The position numbers and the translations under genes were made by a program. The notes beneath the pieces are model-generated. The model saw nothing but the letters and a program-made list of their open reading frames with translations, was not told the DNA's origin and searched no databases. Of a stretch of 64,000 nucleotides of DNA, positions 46,413-58,155 are shown piece by piece. Positions within the stretch are counted from its first letter, which is position 1; every line of letters begins with the position of its first letter. Source of the DNA: Isoetes taiwanensis (lineage: Eukaryota; Streptophyta; Lycopodiopsida; Isoetales; Isoetaceae); the NCBI GenBank assembly GCA_021234155.1, contig JAJEKV010000281.1, positions 62,001-126,000 of the forward strand. The letters run 5' to 3'.

Positions 46413-46545
46413 TCATCATTATTGCAAAGGTTTTTCCCTTGAAAACCTTTTGAGGCAGGGGTTTTTTAATTCTAGTAGTAATGAATGTGACCTATTGGTC
46501 TCCGTGGACGTTAAAAAAACTATTCTATTCTATTCCTTTGTATCA
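46413..46545 (+). repeat. LINE/SINE-like 3' tail, copy 1
   Basis: A TTATTGCAAAGGTTTTTCCC start, a fold-back GAAAACC core with GAGGCAGGGG, TCCGTGGACGTTAAAAAAAC and a terminal (TATTC)n array resemble the tail of a plant non-LTR retroposon. A second copy with a (CATTCT)n end lies at 59815-59965. The insertion is just upstream of the hAT frame. Confidence 0.6.
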
Positions 46546-47838
46546 TTGGTCAATTCCTTCAGGATGGGAGTTTGCGGAGTCATGAATCAAACTTTAAAAG
46601 GTCAGCTTTGTTCAATTCTTCAAACATCTGATTTTTTGTCATTATCTTTGGATGAAGTAACTGCCGTGGATAATACAAATTGGGCAGCCATGCATTTGTA
46701 CAATGTGGTTAATTATCAACGCAAATCACATTTCCTTTGTATTGTCAAATTGGATATGAGTTCCACAGCTGAGACATTATTTAATATTATCCTGGAACAT
46801 GTATCTAATGTTGCTGGCATGAACGAGATTGAGTGTGCTAATAAGTTGGTTTGTTTGGAGCTGGTGGTGCATCTGTAATGCAAGGGAAGAGGACTGGTTT
46901 AGGAGTGAGAATTCAGACCGTTCTTGCCCCTTATTTACAGGTGATTCATTGTATGAGCCATCGCACGAACTTGGCATACAAAATTATTTCTGATTTTCCT
47001 CAAGTGGGCAAGGTTGAATTGTTGGTAAGAACTGCATACAAATTCTTTTGTAAGAGTCCAAAAAGATTTCAAGCCTTTCAAGCTTTTGCAGAGGGTGTGA
47101 CGGGTGGAACGAAAATATTGAAGGATGTTGCTACCAGATGGATTTCTATGTATAGACCTGTGCGAAGACTTTGTGAAGAATATGCTTCTTTGCTAGGTGT
47201 TGTCGAGGACTTTACCTTGGATGACGATGCAAATATTGTGGTTAAAGCAAATGAACTTTATGGTCTATTGACAGATAGCGAAATATTGTTTACATTATTT
47301 GCATTGCAACCCTTGCTTTCTAAGCTCAATCATTTAATTCAGATATCGCAAGATGAGTATATATGTATTCCTGAATACAATATAGCAAGGAAGGTGATGC
47401 AAGCAGAAATTGAGCAATTATATGTTGACGATGGAACCAAGGGGGTAAATTGCTTTCAGAGACATGAGGCATTTGCTAGATGGCCCAAATTGGTGAAGAT
47501 TGGAACCAATGAAAGCTTTCTGACATATGATGAGCGAGGAGTTTTATGTGTACAAGTGAAAGACAAATATATTGCATTGAATGTCAAGAAGCCAATTGGA
47601 CGAGGACGAAGGCTTGGAGATTTTAATTATGTGTAGAGAAAGTGAAACATGAGATGAAGCAGGTGAGTATGACATATTTTTATCATTTCTTTCTTGGCCA
47701 ATATAGTTACATTGATTCATTATTGGTATATACGTTGCAAATGCTTTATCAGATGAGCTTCGATCTCGCTTTCCACCAGACATTAGGGATTTTTTGAGAT
47801 CATAAAAGGGCCTTCTAAGGATTGCTGACTAAGCTATA

Positions 47839-48263
47839 TGAACCACCAATCAGAAAACAGAACAGGTAATCCAGTCAGCAAAACAGTTATAACTAACTCA
47901 CTGGATCACATTTTCTAGCATAAGTGTTGATAGAAAAGTCCAAATGAGGTCTTCTTTGGTGCAATAGATAGATCTCATTGAGATCTTTCCAACCTTAGGT
48001 GGTTTGCATATCTTTTAGCCCCTTAGGATCGTAACAAATGGTAAAAACTATATTTTTTGGAGTTTTGACAATCATAAATGATTAAAATATGTGCAAAGCA
48101 CCTAAGATTGGAAAGATCTCAATGAGGTCTATCTATTGCACTAAACGAGAGCTCATTTGGACTTTTCTATCAATAGTTATACTAGAAAATGTGATCCAGT
48201 GAGTTAGTTATAACAGTTTTGCTGACTGGACCCATCAGGCTCTGATTTCTGATTGGTGGTTCA
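47839..48263. mobile_element. 425-bp fold-back MITE
   Basis: The ends TGAACCACCAATCAG and CTGATTGGTGGTTCA begin imperfect inverted arms of about 160 bp on each side (including AACTAACTCACTGGATCACA) around a loop of about 95 bp. It has no coding capacity. No clear target duplication could be read, so the superfamily is unassigned. Confidence 0.85.
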
Positions 48264-48685
48264 TTTATCTTCATTTGGCTTTTGGATGCAATTGGAGTTG
48301 TCTTTTCTCATTTTTGGAATAATGATATCTCTGAAGTGATTGTTTCTAGAAAATTTGCAGCAAAGATGGAGGTAATAGAGAAATTTTTTTGTTGTAAAAG
48401 AATGGTTAGTCAAAGCAGCATTGATGGAATTTTAGATTTTGAGAAATTGACCATTCAAGCTCCTCCCTTTGGGGATACAATGTATAGGCAGTTTCCATAC
48501 TTAGAGGATCCATTGAAAATTGGTGCTGTCACACGTTTATGGCAAAAGCTTGCCACTAATGCTGTGCTACGTGAAGCAGTTTCTGAATATTTTAGGCTTG
48601 CAGAGTTGTGCCTTTGCATGGTTTTGGGTAGTGTCCAAGATGAAAGATGTTTTTCCACGTTGACATTTGTGAAGAACAAGCTCCG

Positions 48686-49908
48686 AGAAAAACAAAGAAA
48701 ATGTTTAGGGCAGGAGCGGCTTAGGGCAGCCGCCTATGGCGGCGGCAGCCCGTTCCCTTGCAGATCATTCCGGAAGCCGATGCTGGAAGGGTCTGTATGG
48801 CCAGGCCTGCTGCTAGATCACCTCCTGATTTGTTTTCCAGTCTTATAGTGTGGCAGGAGCTCTGAAGCTGGGGGCCTTTGATCGGATGCAGAGACGAAAC
48901 TCTGTCTTTCCGTCTTTGAGAACCCAGACGTCATCTTTTGCTGGCTTATTTCTGGAAGTTCGTGAGGCCTAGCTGTGGGTCGTCTTGAAGGTAAGCTTGT
49001 CTTATTTGTTTAGGCTTTTGCAAAGGTTAAGATGGGTATAGCCAGGGCAGTTGTCGCACTCCTTGCAGTAGGGGATGGCCTGCACTCACTGTGGGCTGCT
49101 TGTTTGCTTTAAAGGAAGCGGGCCCGGCACTCAGTGCTTTCGATTATTTGTTGTAGGCAGCTGGGTTGTTTGGGCCAGGCCTGTTCTTTGCATATCAGTC
49201 TGCTGACTGCTTGACAGATTTGCCTTTGGGGCAGAAAGCAAGTCCTTCCCCTTTCCCAGCAAGGGGGAGATTAGGATCTAAGGGCAATACATGACTGGAT
49301 AGCATGGGCTAAGGAAGAGTTTAAATGAGAAAGCCTTGGATGGGAGACCAGGCTTTCTTAACAGTCTTGCTTGATTTTTGGACCATGTTTCTTGCGTTCC
49401 AGGGGGAACCTGAACTTGGAACATTAAGTGAGCTGAGCCTTATGAAGTTGAAGTATAGGCAGGCAGGTGTAGCAGCACTAGAAAGTAAGTGGACACCCCT
49501 CCTGGGGCAGGTGTGTGATGTGCTGCCTTGCTAGAAGATGGTGGATACATCCCATAGTATAGCAATGGAATGGGAGAATTACTTATAGTATAGCGAGGCA
49601 GTATATTTGTCCATGCCTAGTTAACGCGTAGGATGATATTTGCGCTTTGGTGCTCTTCATGTGCTTGCTTCTTGCGGTTGGGTGCTTCAAATGGCTTCAA
49701 CTTCAAAGCATACAGAATTGTTTTCCTTTCCTCCAGCTGAAAGGAATGGCAATTGTCCTGGGATCTTTAGTCTTGGACTAATGGGTAAACCATTGTACTC
49801 TAAGTTTATATCTGGCCTATTGTGGAGCCACTCCAATAAGGTCTTGTAACCCTTTTTTTTTCGGTTTAATAAAATCAAAATATCTTGCATCCAAAAAAAA
49901 AAAAAGAA
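48686..49908 (+). mobile_element. Poly(A)-tailed retroposon with 14-bp target duplication
   Basis: AAGAACAAGCTCCG occurs at 48672-48685 and 49909-49922. The inserted 1.2 kb ends with AATAAAATC, TATCTTGCATCC and an A-run, and excision restores the hAT frame (FVKNKLR to NRLDSN). The insert is therefore a product of L1-type target-primed retrotransposition. No RT motif was recognised in it. It may be the 3' end of a 5'-truncated LINE or a retroposed transcript. It starts near a GC hairpin (about 48730-48745). Confidence 0.88.
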
Positions 49909-50166
49909 AAGAACAAGCTCCGGAATAGACTTGATTCAAACTTGGATGCCACGTTGCGCCTATATGCATGTGACTATGACCTGTATAACTTCCCATATGA
50001 GAATGCAGTTCAACTTTGGAATGAAGAATGCAAGCGGAGGGGAGTTAGTAAGCTGCATATTGATGAAGGTGAAGATGCAAGTATTAGAAATGTGCAGGTT
50101 GAGAGCATTGTTCCAAATACTGATCAAACAGTTGACATGAGACCCTTGTTCACTCTTCAAAAGTAG

Positions 50167-50990
50167 CTTCAACTTGACAAGGTAATATATGTTGGTTTGC
50201 AAAAACTTTATTTTGCTGATTTTCACATTTAATTTTCTGATTTTAAGCATGTCAACTTGCTGATTTTTAAACACTTTGTTTTCCTCATATAAAACATATA
50301 ATTTTCAGATTTTGAGCATGTCATTTGCTGATTTTTGGGCGTCTTATTTTGCTGATCTTTCACATGTTAATAATCTAACTTAAATATGCTAAAATGTTAT
50401 ATTATGAAGGTACATGTCATGGAAAGAAGTCGTGCATAGATGCTGGTGATAGAAAGAAGGAGCTTTCGAAGTTGTTTCATTTTATGCTATAATAAAAATA
50501 TGATATTCTGAGATTAAAATTAATTTTGACTTGAAGTAAAAAAACATTCTTAATTGTTTGTCGTTATAAGAACCCCATATTTGTTCTTTCATTCAGTTTA
50601 AGAACTAAGAAATGATTGATTATCCATATTTTCATTTCCAATTCATACAAGTTAAATTCTTTCATAGGATATCTTTATATTATAATGTTTTGGTGTAAGT
50701 AGTGCATCGCGCCCTAGATCTGATGGTCTATGCTTATTTGATCCATCTGACCGTCCACACAAACTCAACCTTTTCTTTTACCCTAAAAAAAAAACCATAG
50801 GCACCGGATCTCGGATCTCCCTGCCCTAGATCGAGATGTAGTGGTTTCTTCTCGATGAATATGTGGCTTCCGCTCTTCTGTTGCTATAGTCTACTTCTGT
50901 GAAAGAAAAGATTGCGACTGATTTTATGGCTATGGCATCGAGACGGCTCTTACAGAAAGCATCGGGCATTTTGCATGGCCCTTCAGTTCA
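50167..50990. other. No gene; AT-rich sequence
   Basis: Repeated TTTGCTGATTTT words at 50210-50350 follow the hAT frame. Promoter-like G+C-richer sequence begins near 50760, ahead of the haspin fragment. Confidence 0.5.
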
Positions 50991-52244
50991 ATGGCAAGCA
51001 GTGTTTGCATGGTCGAAATTAGTTCTGATAGTGATTTAGAGACGAGCCCTGTGAAAGAGGTGTTCAAAAAAGAGCCAACAATTTTTCTGAATTGCTTTCT
51101 TACTCCGCCAGAAGGGGATAATGCCTTGGCCAGAGGATGGAATATGATAACCTCGAGTTCCTGCATGGAGGTTCTAGAACCCTTTGGGAACAGGCTAGAT
51201 GCTACGGTGGATATGCCAATGTCAGTGGTATCAAATGAAGTAAATGGTCTTGCTGATTTGAAGCAAGCTATGATAGGAGAAAAAGCTGAAGTACAGGCGA
51301 AGTTGGTTCAAGGTCGCCAAGAAGGAGTCAATGAAACATTGCCAAATTCATCCATTGTTAAATCCATTACTTCTCAGCTTGAAGCGTTAGTAATTCACGA
51401 AGATCGAAAGGCCGAATCAGCTATTGGTAGGTTGGTAATAGAAGAAGAGATAGAGGATGATATATTAAAGGGTTTTTGAGAGACAATGTCGGTAGTCCTC
51501 ATGCGAGGGAAGAATCTGAAATCTTTGAAATAAGCGAATCTTCACTTATATTTAGTGCAATTTCGTGAAGCACAACAAGCAACGATGATGAGCCTTCTTG
51601 AAGCACTATGCAAATTTTGGTTAGTTATCATGACACAGGCATTGCATTTCAAAATTCCTTTACATCATTAATTCTGAGCAGTGTTTCCCCGTTTTACATC
51701 AGTGGTGACATGAGCAATTGTCAAGGTTGGTGAAGGCACATATGCAGAAGCTTTTAAAAAGAGTGGAAATGTTTTCAAGATTGTACCCATGGATGGGGAT
51801 TTCAAAGTAAATGGCGAGATCCAAACGGTGAAATGGCTTATTACTCAAAAAGGTGGACTGATATTAAAGTACATCAATCTCAGATATATTGTTTGCAGAC
51901 ACTTGACAAGATGCATACGGAGATACGATTAACAAATACATTGAACAGACTTCAAAGCACCTCACAAAAATTGAATACAAGCAAAAACTTCATCGAGACG
52001 AAAGCGTAAGTGCTGTTCTCATAATTTCCATTTCTCTTAAGTGCTGCCTTGTGGCGTGACGTTAAAATCTCTTCTTCTTCTTCTTCTTCTTCTTCTTCTT
52101 CTTTATATTGTCTCATAGATCTTTTTCTGCAGAATAAGGATCTGCGAGGGTAGCTATGACGGAAACTTAGTACGAGCATGGGAGGAGTGGGAGACTCAAC
52201 ATGGATCTGAAAATGACCACTCTATGTTGTTCCCAGAAAAGCAG
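50991..52244 (+). pseudogene. Haspin-type histone kinase gene, 5' fragment
   Basis: An N-terminal frame (50991-51479, acidic, MASSVCMVEISSDSDLE) is followed by three exons. The ATP-loop exon (about 51711-51827) has KVGEGTYAEAFKK, NVFKIVPMDGDFKVNGEIQ. The exon 51899-52005 has TNTLNRLQ and NFIETK. The exon 52133-52244 has RICEGSYDGNLVRAWEEW and GSENDH. Junction phases agree with haspin, the Ser/Thr kinase that phosphorylates histone H3 Thr3 at mitosis. The catalytic exons (HGG, HRDLHWGN-type, DYT-type) were not found downstream, so the gene is truncated. It lies in the same orientation as, and upstream of, the Helitron 3' end at 55311, which may explain its capture. Confidence 0.85.
52072..52103 (+). 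repeat. (TTC)n microsatellite in haspin intron
   Basis: About ten TTC units lie within the intron between the second and third kinase exons. Confidence 0.9.
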
Positions 52245-55200
52245 GTGCGTTTCTTTCTTTCCCGTGAAACAAGAGAATGGGTTACTGTAATAGATACAGA
52301 GAATGGGTCGGCGATGCTAATAGTTTCGCTAGCGAATTCGAATTCTGATAAGCTTTATTGTATTCTAATCAGTTGTAGATCTTTTCCCCATCTGTTCAAG
52401 GATAGACAGTGGGCTCTGTTCAAGGGCAGGGAGTAGGAAGATTCATTCCTTTGTAATTCGCCACAGCCATAGCCACACTCCATTATGGCTTTTTCCAGAA
52501 AGAACAACTGGAAAAAACACTTATTTGATACATGGATTGTTAGAAGAACGGATTGTGGTGCAATAGTCCGCATCAACAGCAAGGTTAATATGTTTATTAT
52601 GTGCAATTACAGTGTTAAAACTCTGAGAGCGTAATCCAGTCCAACATTTACATGCAAAGGAAAGTATGATCCGAGCAACTATGCCACAATTATGAAGAGG
52701 GAAAAATGTTCAGTAAAAGGATGCAGGCAGCCTGTTACTTTATCAAACAAAGTACAAGATGTCTGTCTCAAGCATATATTTTATGCAGACCATGGTTGCA
52801 AAACAACTTCTGCACTTATTCAATCAGAAACAACATGCTCCAATAGCTCTTCTTCCACTGGAGCATGCCCAGTTCACCTCCTGGAGTTAAAGTTCACTAA
52901 TTTTCTTGCTCCTTTTAGCTTGCATCAATGGCATCTTCGTATTTGTTAAGATAAGTGAATGCAAAGTTAAGCCCAAACATGGGTTATTCTGTACAGGTTT
53001 GATTATCTGAACAAAGTCAGGTTGCTAGAAATAAGGTTTAGTTCTCGGATCTGTTTGCAGCTTTACCCACAAGTCTGCACCCTGAAAAGGGATTTGAAGA
53101 TCCGCCATGAAACACATTTTGTGTTCTAGAATTATAGACGAATCCGGGGTTTTGGATCATGGGATTAAATGGAGAAGACTAACTGCATTGTTGTGTTGGA
53201 AGTTAGAACCAAGCTCATGTGTAAATGGAGGGATGTTAAACTGCATTTGGTGAAAATCGTTGCGGAAATGATGACTGTCAATGCTACGTTCATTATAGTG
53301 AATGTAAGTAAATCCTTTAGCTTTTTAGTTAGGAAAGTTGAAAAAGTTCTGTTTTTTGTTTAGAAAATTTGAATCGACTCAACTGGATTTATGAAGGCCA
53401 AGGAAACCTGTGCCAAAATCCTTTGATATTATCCAAATTTGGCAATGAAAAGGTGGCAGATGCCATTTTCAAAGATGTTTCGATCAACTTTTAATATATT
53501 GATGACACAGTTCTTCAAAAAAAAAAAAAATGTTTCGATCAAAGCTATGATTTTTGCTTCTGAGGTATGGATCGCAGCATTTATGGAGTATATATGGTCT
53601 TCCTTGATTGTGATTGTGGTTTGTAGACTCTTCTTGGATAGAATCCAGAGTAGAAGAAGAACCACCAAGATCAGAATGGTTTGAAATGCTATTGGATCTC
53701 ATCAATTGCAGAATATTATCCTAGATTTGAATTTCTTAGGAAATGCAGATTTGAATAACAGTCTTATTATCTCTTAAGCAAGAGTGCTATTCTAAAAATG
53801 GTGTGAATATTTGCATCATTTCTTTGTTTCGCCTATATTTTTTATTCATGATTGTTCTTTATATGAATTATGAATTCTATGGCAATTTGCTTGCTTTTGT
53901 AACAAATAAGAATTTAAAGATTATCATGTTGTGAAGGGAGATAATGGTGGCATAATTTTTTCACTTGTGAAGGCACTTCAAATTGGCACTCCCTTAGCTT
54001 TGCATGCGTTTGCATTTAGCATCTCTTACCCATGGCAATCTTGGCATCTCAACAGGAATGAATTAGCCAATAAATCATCTGAATAATGTTGGCAATATAT
54101 GAAGTCTTATTTTGTCATCTTTTCTTTTTGCGCACACATGGAGTTGTGTACAAAATAGCAATGCTTATAAACCGCCTTATAGTCTAGCAAGTTGTGTACA
54201 AAATAGCAATGCTTATAAACCGCCTTATAGTCTAGCAACTGTCTCATAACAATCGCCTTATAGCCTAGCAACGCAGGGATTTTTTCTATAATGCAATATA
54301 TTATTTGCGCCAAGCAACAAGTTAATGTAATTGATAGTAGTGCCCGTTGCTAGACAGTTTTGGGGATACAATTTTGAGGTACTGCATTGTTTCTTTTGCT
54401 TAGAGCTTGGGTCCTCAGGATGCAAGTTTCTAAGTAGTTCCTTGTTTCTAAGTAAGTTTCTTGTTCCTTTCGCAATAATGCACATGGTTCTTGAACTCCA
54501 TAGTATTGGTTGATAATGTAAGTTCTATCATTGGGGGTATATGAAGCCTGCATATGGTAGGGATGATAAATCATTTCAGAAAGTCATTTTGCTGGGTTTA
54601 TAGAAAGTTAAAATCTTAGATTATAACAGCTTTTGGATGAATCACCTAGAAGAGGTGGAAGAATGGAAGTCAAGCAGACAAATAGTCAAAAAAATAGTGG
54701 CCATTGCTCTAAAAGCATCGACCACAATTTAAAAAAAAAAAAAATAGAGAGCACTCAAAACTTTAAGCCTACTCATAGAAACAAGAGCTACTAAAAAAAA
54801 TAAAGTTGAAACTAAAAACCTTTAAGCCTACAAACAAGAGCTACTTTGAAAAACTATGTTTTCTCCTACTTTATGTGTAATAAAATCTGCTTAATTACCC
54901 TATAGAATCAAACAAGACAATTAATCTCCACACCAAGCATCATACCAAATAACCTATCACACCACACGAGAAGCAAGCAAGCACTCATCTATGACAAGCT
55001 TGAAGAAGATGTAAGAACTGGAGACTAAAGAGCAACAAGTACAAAGGATTATCGACTTTGACTATAGCATCACCTTAAAACGTGCTTACATTAACACTTT
55101 ATTCCCACTCAAAATTGCTATGTACAGCCACCGTAATGTTCTGCTCAAAGCTCTTAGATACCAACACACACAACACTATCTAACATGAAGGTTTTTTTTA

Positions 55201-55283
55201 AGCAACCTTTTTTGTTATAATGCAGAGGTTGGATTATTACTATACCGTCATTGCGGCCAAAACATTTACAGGCTTTAACTTAT
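52245..55283. other. Non-coding region ahead of a Helitron end
   Basis: No complete gene is seen. An exon-like stretch at 52692-52790 encodes a Cys-rich segment (CSVKGCRQP...CLKH) of unknown family. A 48-bp tandem repeat lies at 54143-54238. The last kilobase is AT-rich and rather G-poor. Confidence 0.5.
54143..54238 (+). repeat. 48-bp tandem duplication
   Basis: Two essentially identical units begin GTTGTGTACAAAATAGCAAT at 54143 and 54191. A third partial unit (CGCCTTATAGCCTAGCAA) follows. Confidence 0.9.
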
Positions 55284-55311
55284 GCCCAGCAACGCTGGGC
55301 ACCGTTACTAG
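55284..55311 (+). mobile_element. Helitron 3' terminus (+)
   Basis: The hairpin GCCCAGCAACGCTGGGC (55284-55300) is followed after 7 bases by CTAG and a host T. The preceding TTTACAGGCTTTAACTTAT is shared, with small changes, by the minus-strand terminus at 62533, so both belong to one Helitron family. The 5' end was not located. Confidence 0.82.
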
Positions 55312-55897
55312 TATCTAGATACATTTGAAAATTTGTTCATGAAAGAAAAAAAAAAAAAAAAAAAAAAAAGCGCCTTTCTTTTGCTAAATTGTGGTCTTGA
55401 ATTTGTGCAAAAATAGCCAAATGATAGAAATTTTGCATATAAAAATGTTCAAAATCTAGCCAAACATAAGAAAGTGGAAGATAAAAAATTAATAAAGATT
55501 AGCCAAAATAAAGAAACTTTGGTGATCAATTTTTTGCTACTTTAGCCAAAGTTATTTAGGCTAATCTAAAATATGGGATTAGTAATTTATTCCCTGGAGA
55601 AAACCTGTTGAGGTTTATGAACACGTTAATGTTGATGTGTATATGACATTCACAAAATATTTCTCTTGTTTACCACCAATTGCTCCTCATGAGGATATTT
55701 CGGAGCGTCATCTTCTTTTGGCAGCCAAGATTAGCATAGCAGGAGGAAATGCAATTTGGTATGCAAGTTGTAATTTAGGTATTAATAAAGTTGCTGCTGT
55801 CGGAAACACATGAGTAATATACTTCGTAAGTGGTTTTTATTTTTGTGTATTATTCTTAGAGTTTAACTTTGATAAATGGTTTTTTCTTCTATATGCA
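55312..55897. other. Short region with an A-run and one open stretch
   Basis: A long A-run lies at 55347-55369. From 55600 to 55810 the plus strand has an uninterrupted frame without ATG (PVEVYEHVNVDVYMTF and LLLAAKISIAGGNAIWY) that looks coding but was not recognised. Confidence 0.35.
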
Positions 55898-56820
55898 ATG
55901 CAAAACAATAGTTATAGAGCGGAGTTGTATGATTGGGCCCATCAGTCACACCTGTTCAAGGTCTTAGTAGAGCCTGTCCTTTTATACGGGGTGGAAGTAT
56001 GGGGCCCAGTAGTATCACTTGCTACTTGGAATGACTTGGAGCAGGTCCAGAAAGCCTTCCTAGTACGAGCACTAGGGGTGAAGTCCTGGTCCCATATCAA
56101 ATTCTCTTGAGGAGGCAGGGATTCTTGCCTCTTGGAGGGCGGCCCTTGATCGCCACATTGTCTATTTTCGGAAGGTAATCAATATGGATGATGCTCGTCT
56201 CCCTAAACTAGCTTATATCATGGCAATGGGGCTTGGCCCTCAAGGCTTCTTTGGAGGGAAAAAGAGCTCAATGGTTGGCTAGATGGAATGTGCGGGGAAC
56301 ACAGTGCATACATGTGCAAAGCAGGGCGAATCGCCATAGCTTGAGGCAATATCTTGATGCTTGCTTCCTCGGCAAGCTTTGGGATGCCAATGCAATTGAA
56401 CATGTCAAGACAACACACTATCGCCACATAAATCCCACATTGGAGCGAGGCCCGCAATGCTACCGCGTACCCATTTGCCCATGAAAAGGCGGAGACTCAT
56501 TGCCTCCATTCGCCGCGGGGGCACATAATCTTAATTGGAGGCGGCAGATGGATTGGTGAGCCACGCCGGGATGTGCTCATCGCCGCCAAATGGGGAGTCA
56601 TTGAGGATGAATCTCATACCCTTCAAAGTTGCCCGGCATATGATCAAATTGGACGCGCTATCTTTGAGTTGGTCGCCCGGCCGGCCGTTACATGTGACAT
56701 TGAGCACGGCATCGCATGCGGTGCTTTGGGATCATACCAGAGGAGGTTATGGACATGCGAGATCAGCTATGTCCTCGGGCACACACTTGACATGTATATA
56801 TACATTGATGTACTAACTTG
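55898..56820 (+). pseudogene. LINE reverse transcriptase C-terminal fragment
   Basis: The frame at 55898-56110 has LFKVLVEPVLLYGVEVWGP and LEQVQKAFLVRALGVK, the segment after the RT domain in plant non-LTR retrotransposons. Shifted frames continue with SWRAALDRHIVYFRKV and end with EDESHTLQSCPAYDQIGR (56600-56660), the Cys/His C-terminal region of LINE ORF2. Several frameshifts and stops are present. The RT catalytic core upstream is missing, which fits a 5'-truncated insertion. Confidence 0.8.
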
Positions 56821-58155
56821 ATTGCCCGGCGTTCTTTGGGCATCGATTGGAAATCAGTAAATCTTTTGGCGCGAATGGAAGAATTGTGCGATTACCTTTT
56901 TATTGTAACAAAAATTCTCAAACATATCCTTTTATTGTTGACATCTTGAAAATTGCACATTGAAGAGGTAGTACATCTGTACTCATAGTTACTGTGCCCT
57001 AATCAACTGAATTGCACAGCTTGCATATGTGTTGTTGGGCTATAATTGGTCGTGTGCATTGGATGTTTAGGTTATTGTATGTACTCTTTACAACTCTTTC
57101 CCAACATCAAATTTTGCTTAAGTTTCCTTAAACATCAAAATTTATTGACATTTAGGTAATGTGTGATAAAGGTTGTTAAAGACAATCTTAAATTCACAAA
57201 ACCAGTTAGTTTCTCTTCTCAACATTCTCCTTATTACAAATGTCTTAAAAATGATTATCGATAAACAGAACACGTAATAACAATCTAATAATGCCTTTGT
57301 TTAATAAGCATAAAAAAAAATGAACATAAGAAACAATAGTTTGGTGGGACGTTGTTAAATCACATAAACAACATGTGGTTGTTTTACAAATATTGCCCAA
57401 TCTATGTTTTATATGGTAGTTTTGTAGATGTGTTATTGTTCAAAAGTGCTATGCTATTTGTAAATGATTGCCATATTTCATGGGATTTTACCAAGTTGCT
57501 TATCTAGATGAAGTTGCTTTAGAGCATTTAAAGATCTAGCTGTTTGATTTGAATTGTGATCTATAAAAATCTTGAGCTTCAAGTCGATAAATTGAAGTTC
57601 ATATCATCTGTATAGAATCTTTATGGTCAATCTATATCAAAATATAGCAACTTTTAGCATTCCGCGATTTTTTATACTCGTCTTAGAGACTTTTTGCTTA
57701 AGCGTCGCTTAAACAATGGCGTGTGCAAAAACTAAAGGTTCATGGACAAAGCAGTTTCAGTTAAAATATAAGATGGATATATTACTCACCTTCGGGTTGG
57801 ACAACCTTGTCAGCTTATATCACTGTTCCATCTCAAAGTACCAGGTGCCACAATTACTTATCCTCTATAAAATAGATTTCCAAGCACCATTGATCCTGCT
57901 TTAAACATCTATTTACATGTTAGATTTTAACACCTCCATTTCATAGAAAATATTGTCGAAAGTGAGGAAATTTGATCCAAAGCATTTGCCCACGGGCATA
58001 AGAAGGCATAAATTTGTGATTTGTCATGTTGCCCTGAGCACATTAGGCATGGTTCACAGAGTGCAATTCAAAATATCAACCAAAATGCCAAAGGCACATA
58101 TCCTCATTGCATCTGTCCTTCTATGCTATGTGGACAATATACAAAAGGGTTTTAA
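56821..58155. other. No gene recognised
   Basis: AT-rich sequence with only short frames on both strands. Confidence 0.55.

Larger units (their letters stand above)
46562..50166 (+). pseudogene. hAT-superfamily transposase, interrupted
   Basis: Part A (46562-46870) has FLSLSLDEVTAVDNTNW. After a one-base shift, part B (46851-47636) has GASVMQGKRTG, IHCMSHRTNLA, SPKRFQAFQ and KILKDVATRWISMY. Part C (48282-48685) has VQDERCFSTLTFVKNKLR, the C-terminal hAT dimerisation signature. Part D (49923-50166) continues with LDATLRLYA and ENAVQLW. This order matches the KIAA1586/ZNF862-like branch of hAT transposases. A MITE (47839-48263) and a retroposon (48686-49908) separate the parts. Frameshift and insertions make it inactive. 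Terminal inverted repeats of the hAT element were not found. Confidence 0.85.

Noticed and set aside
53429-53705. Overlapping frames of about 75-80 codons on both strands
   Set aside because: Low-complexity composition around an A-run, with no splice borders or known motifs.
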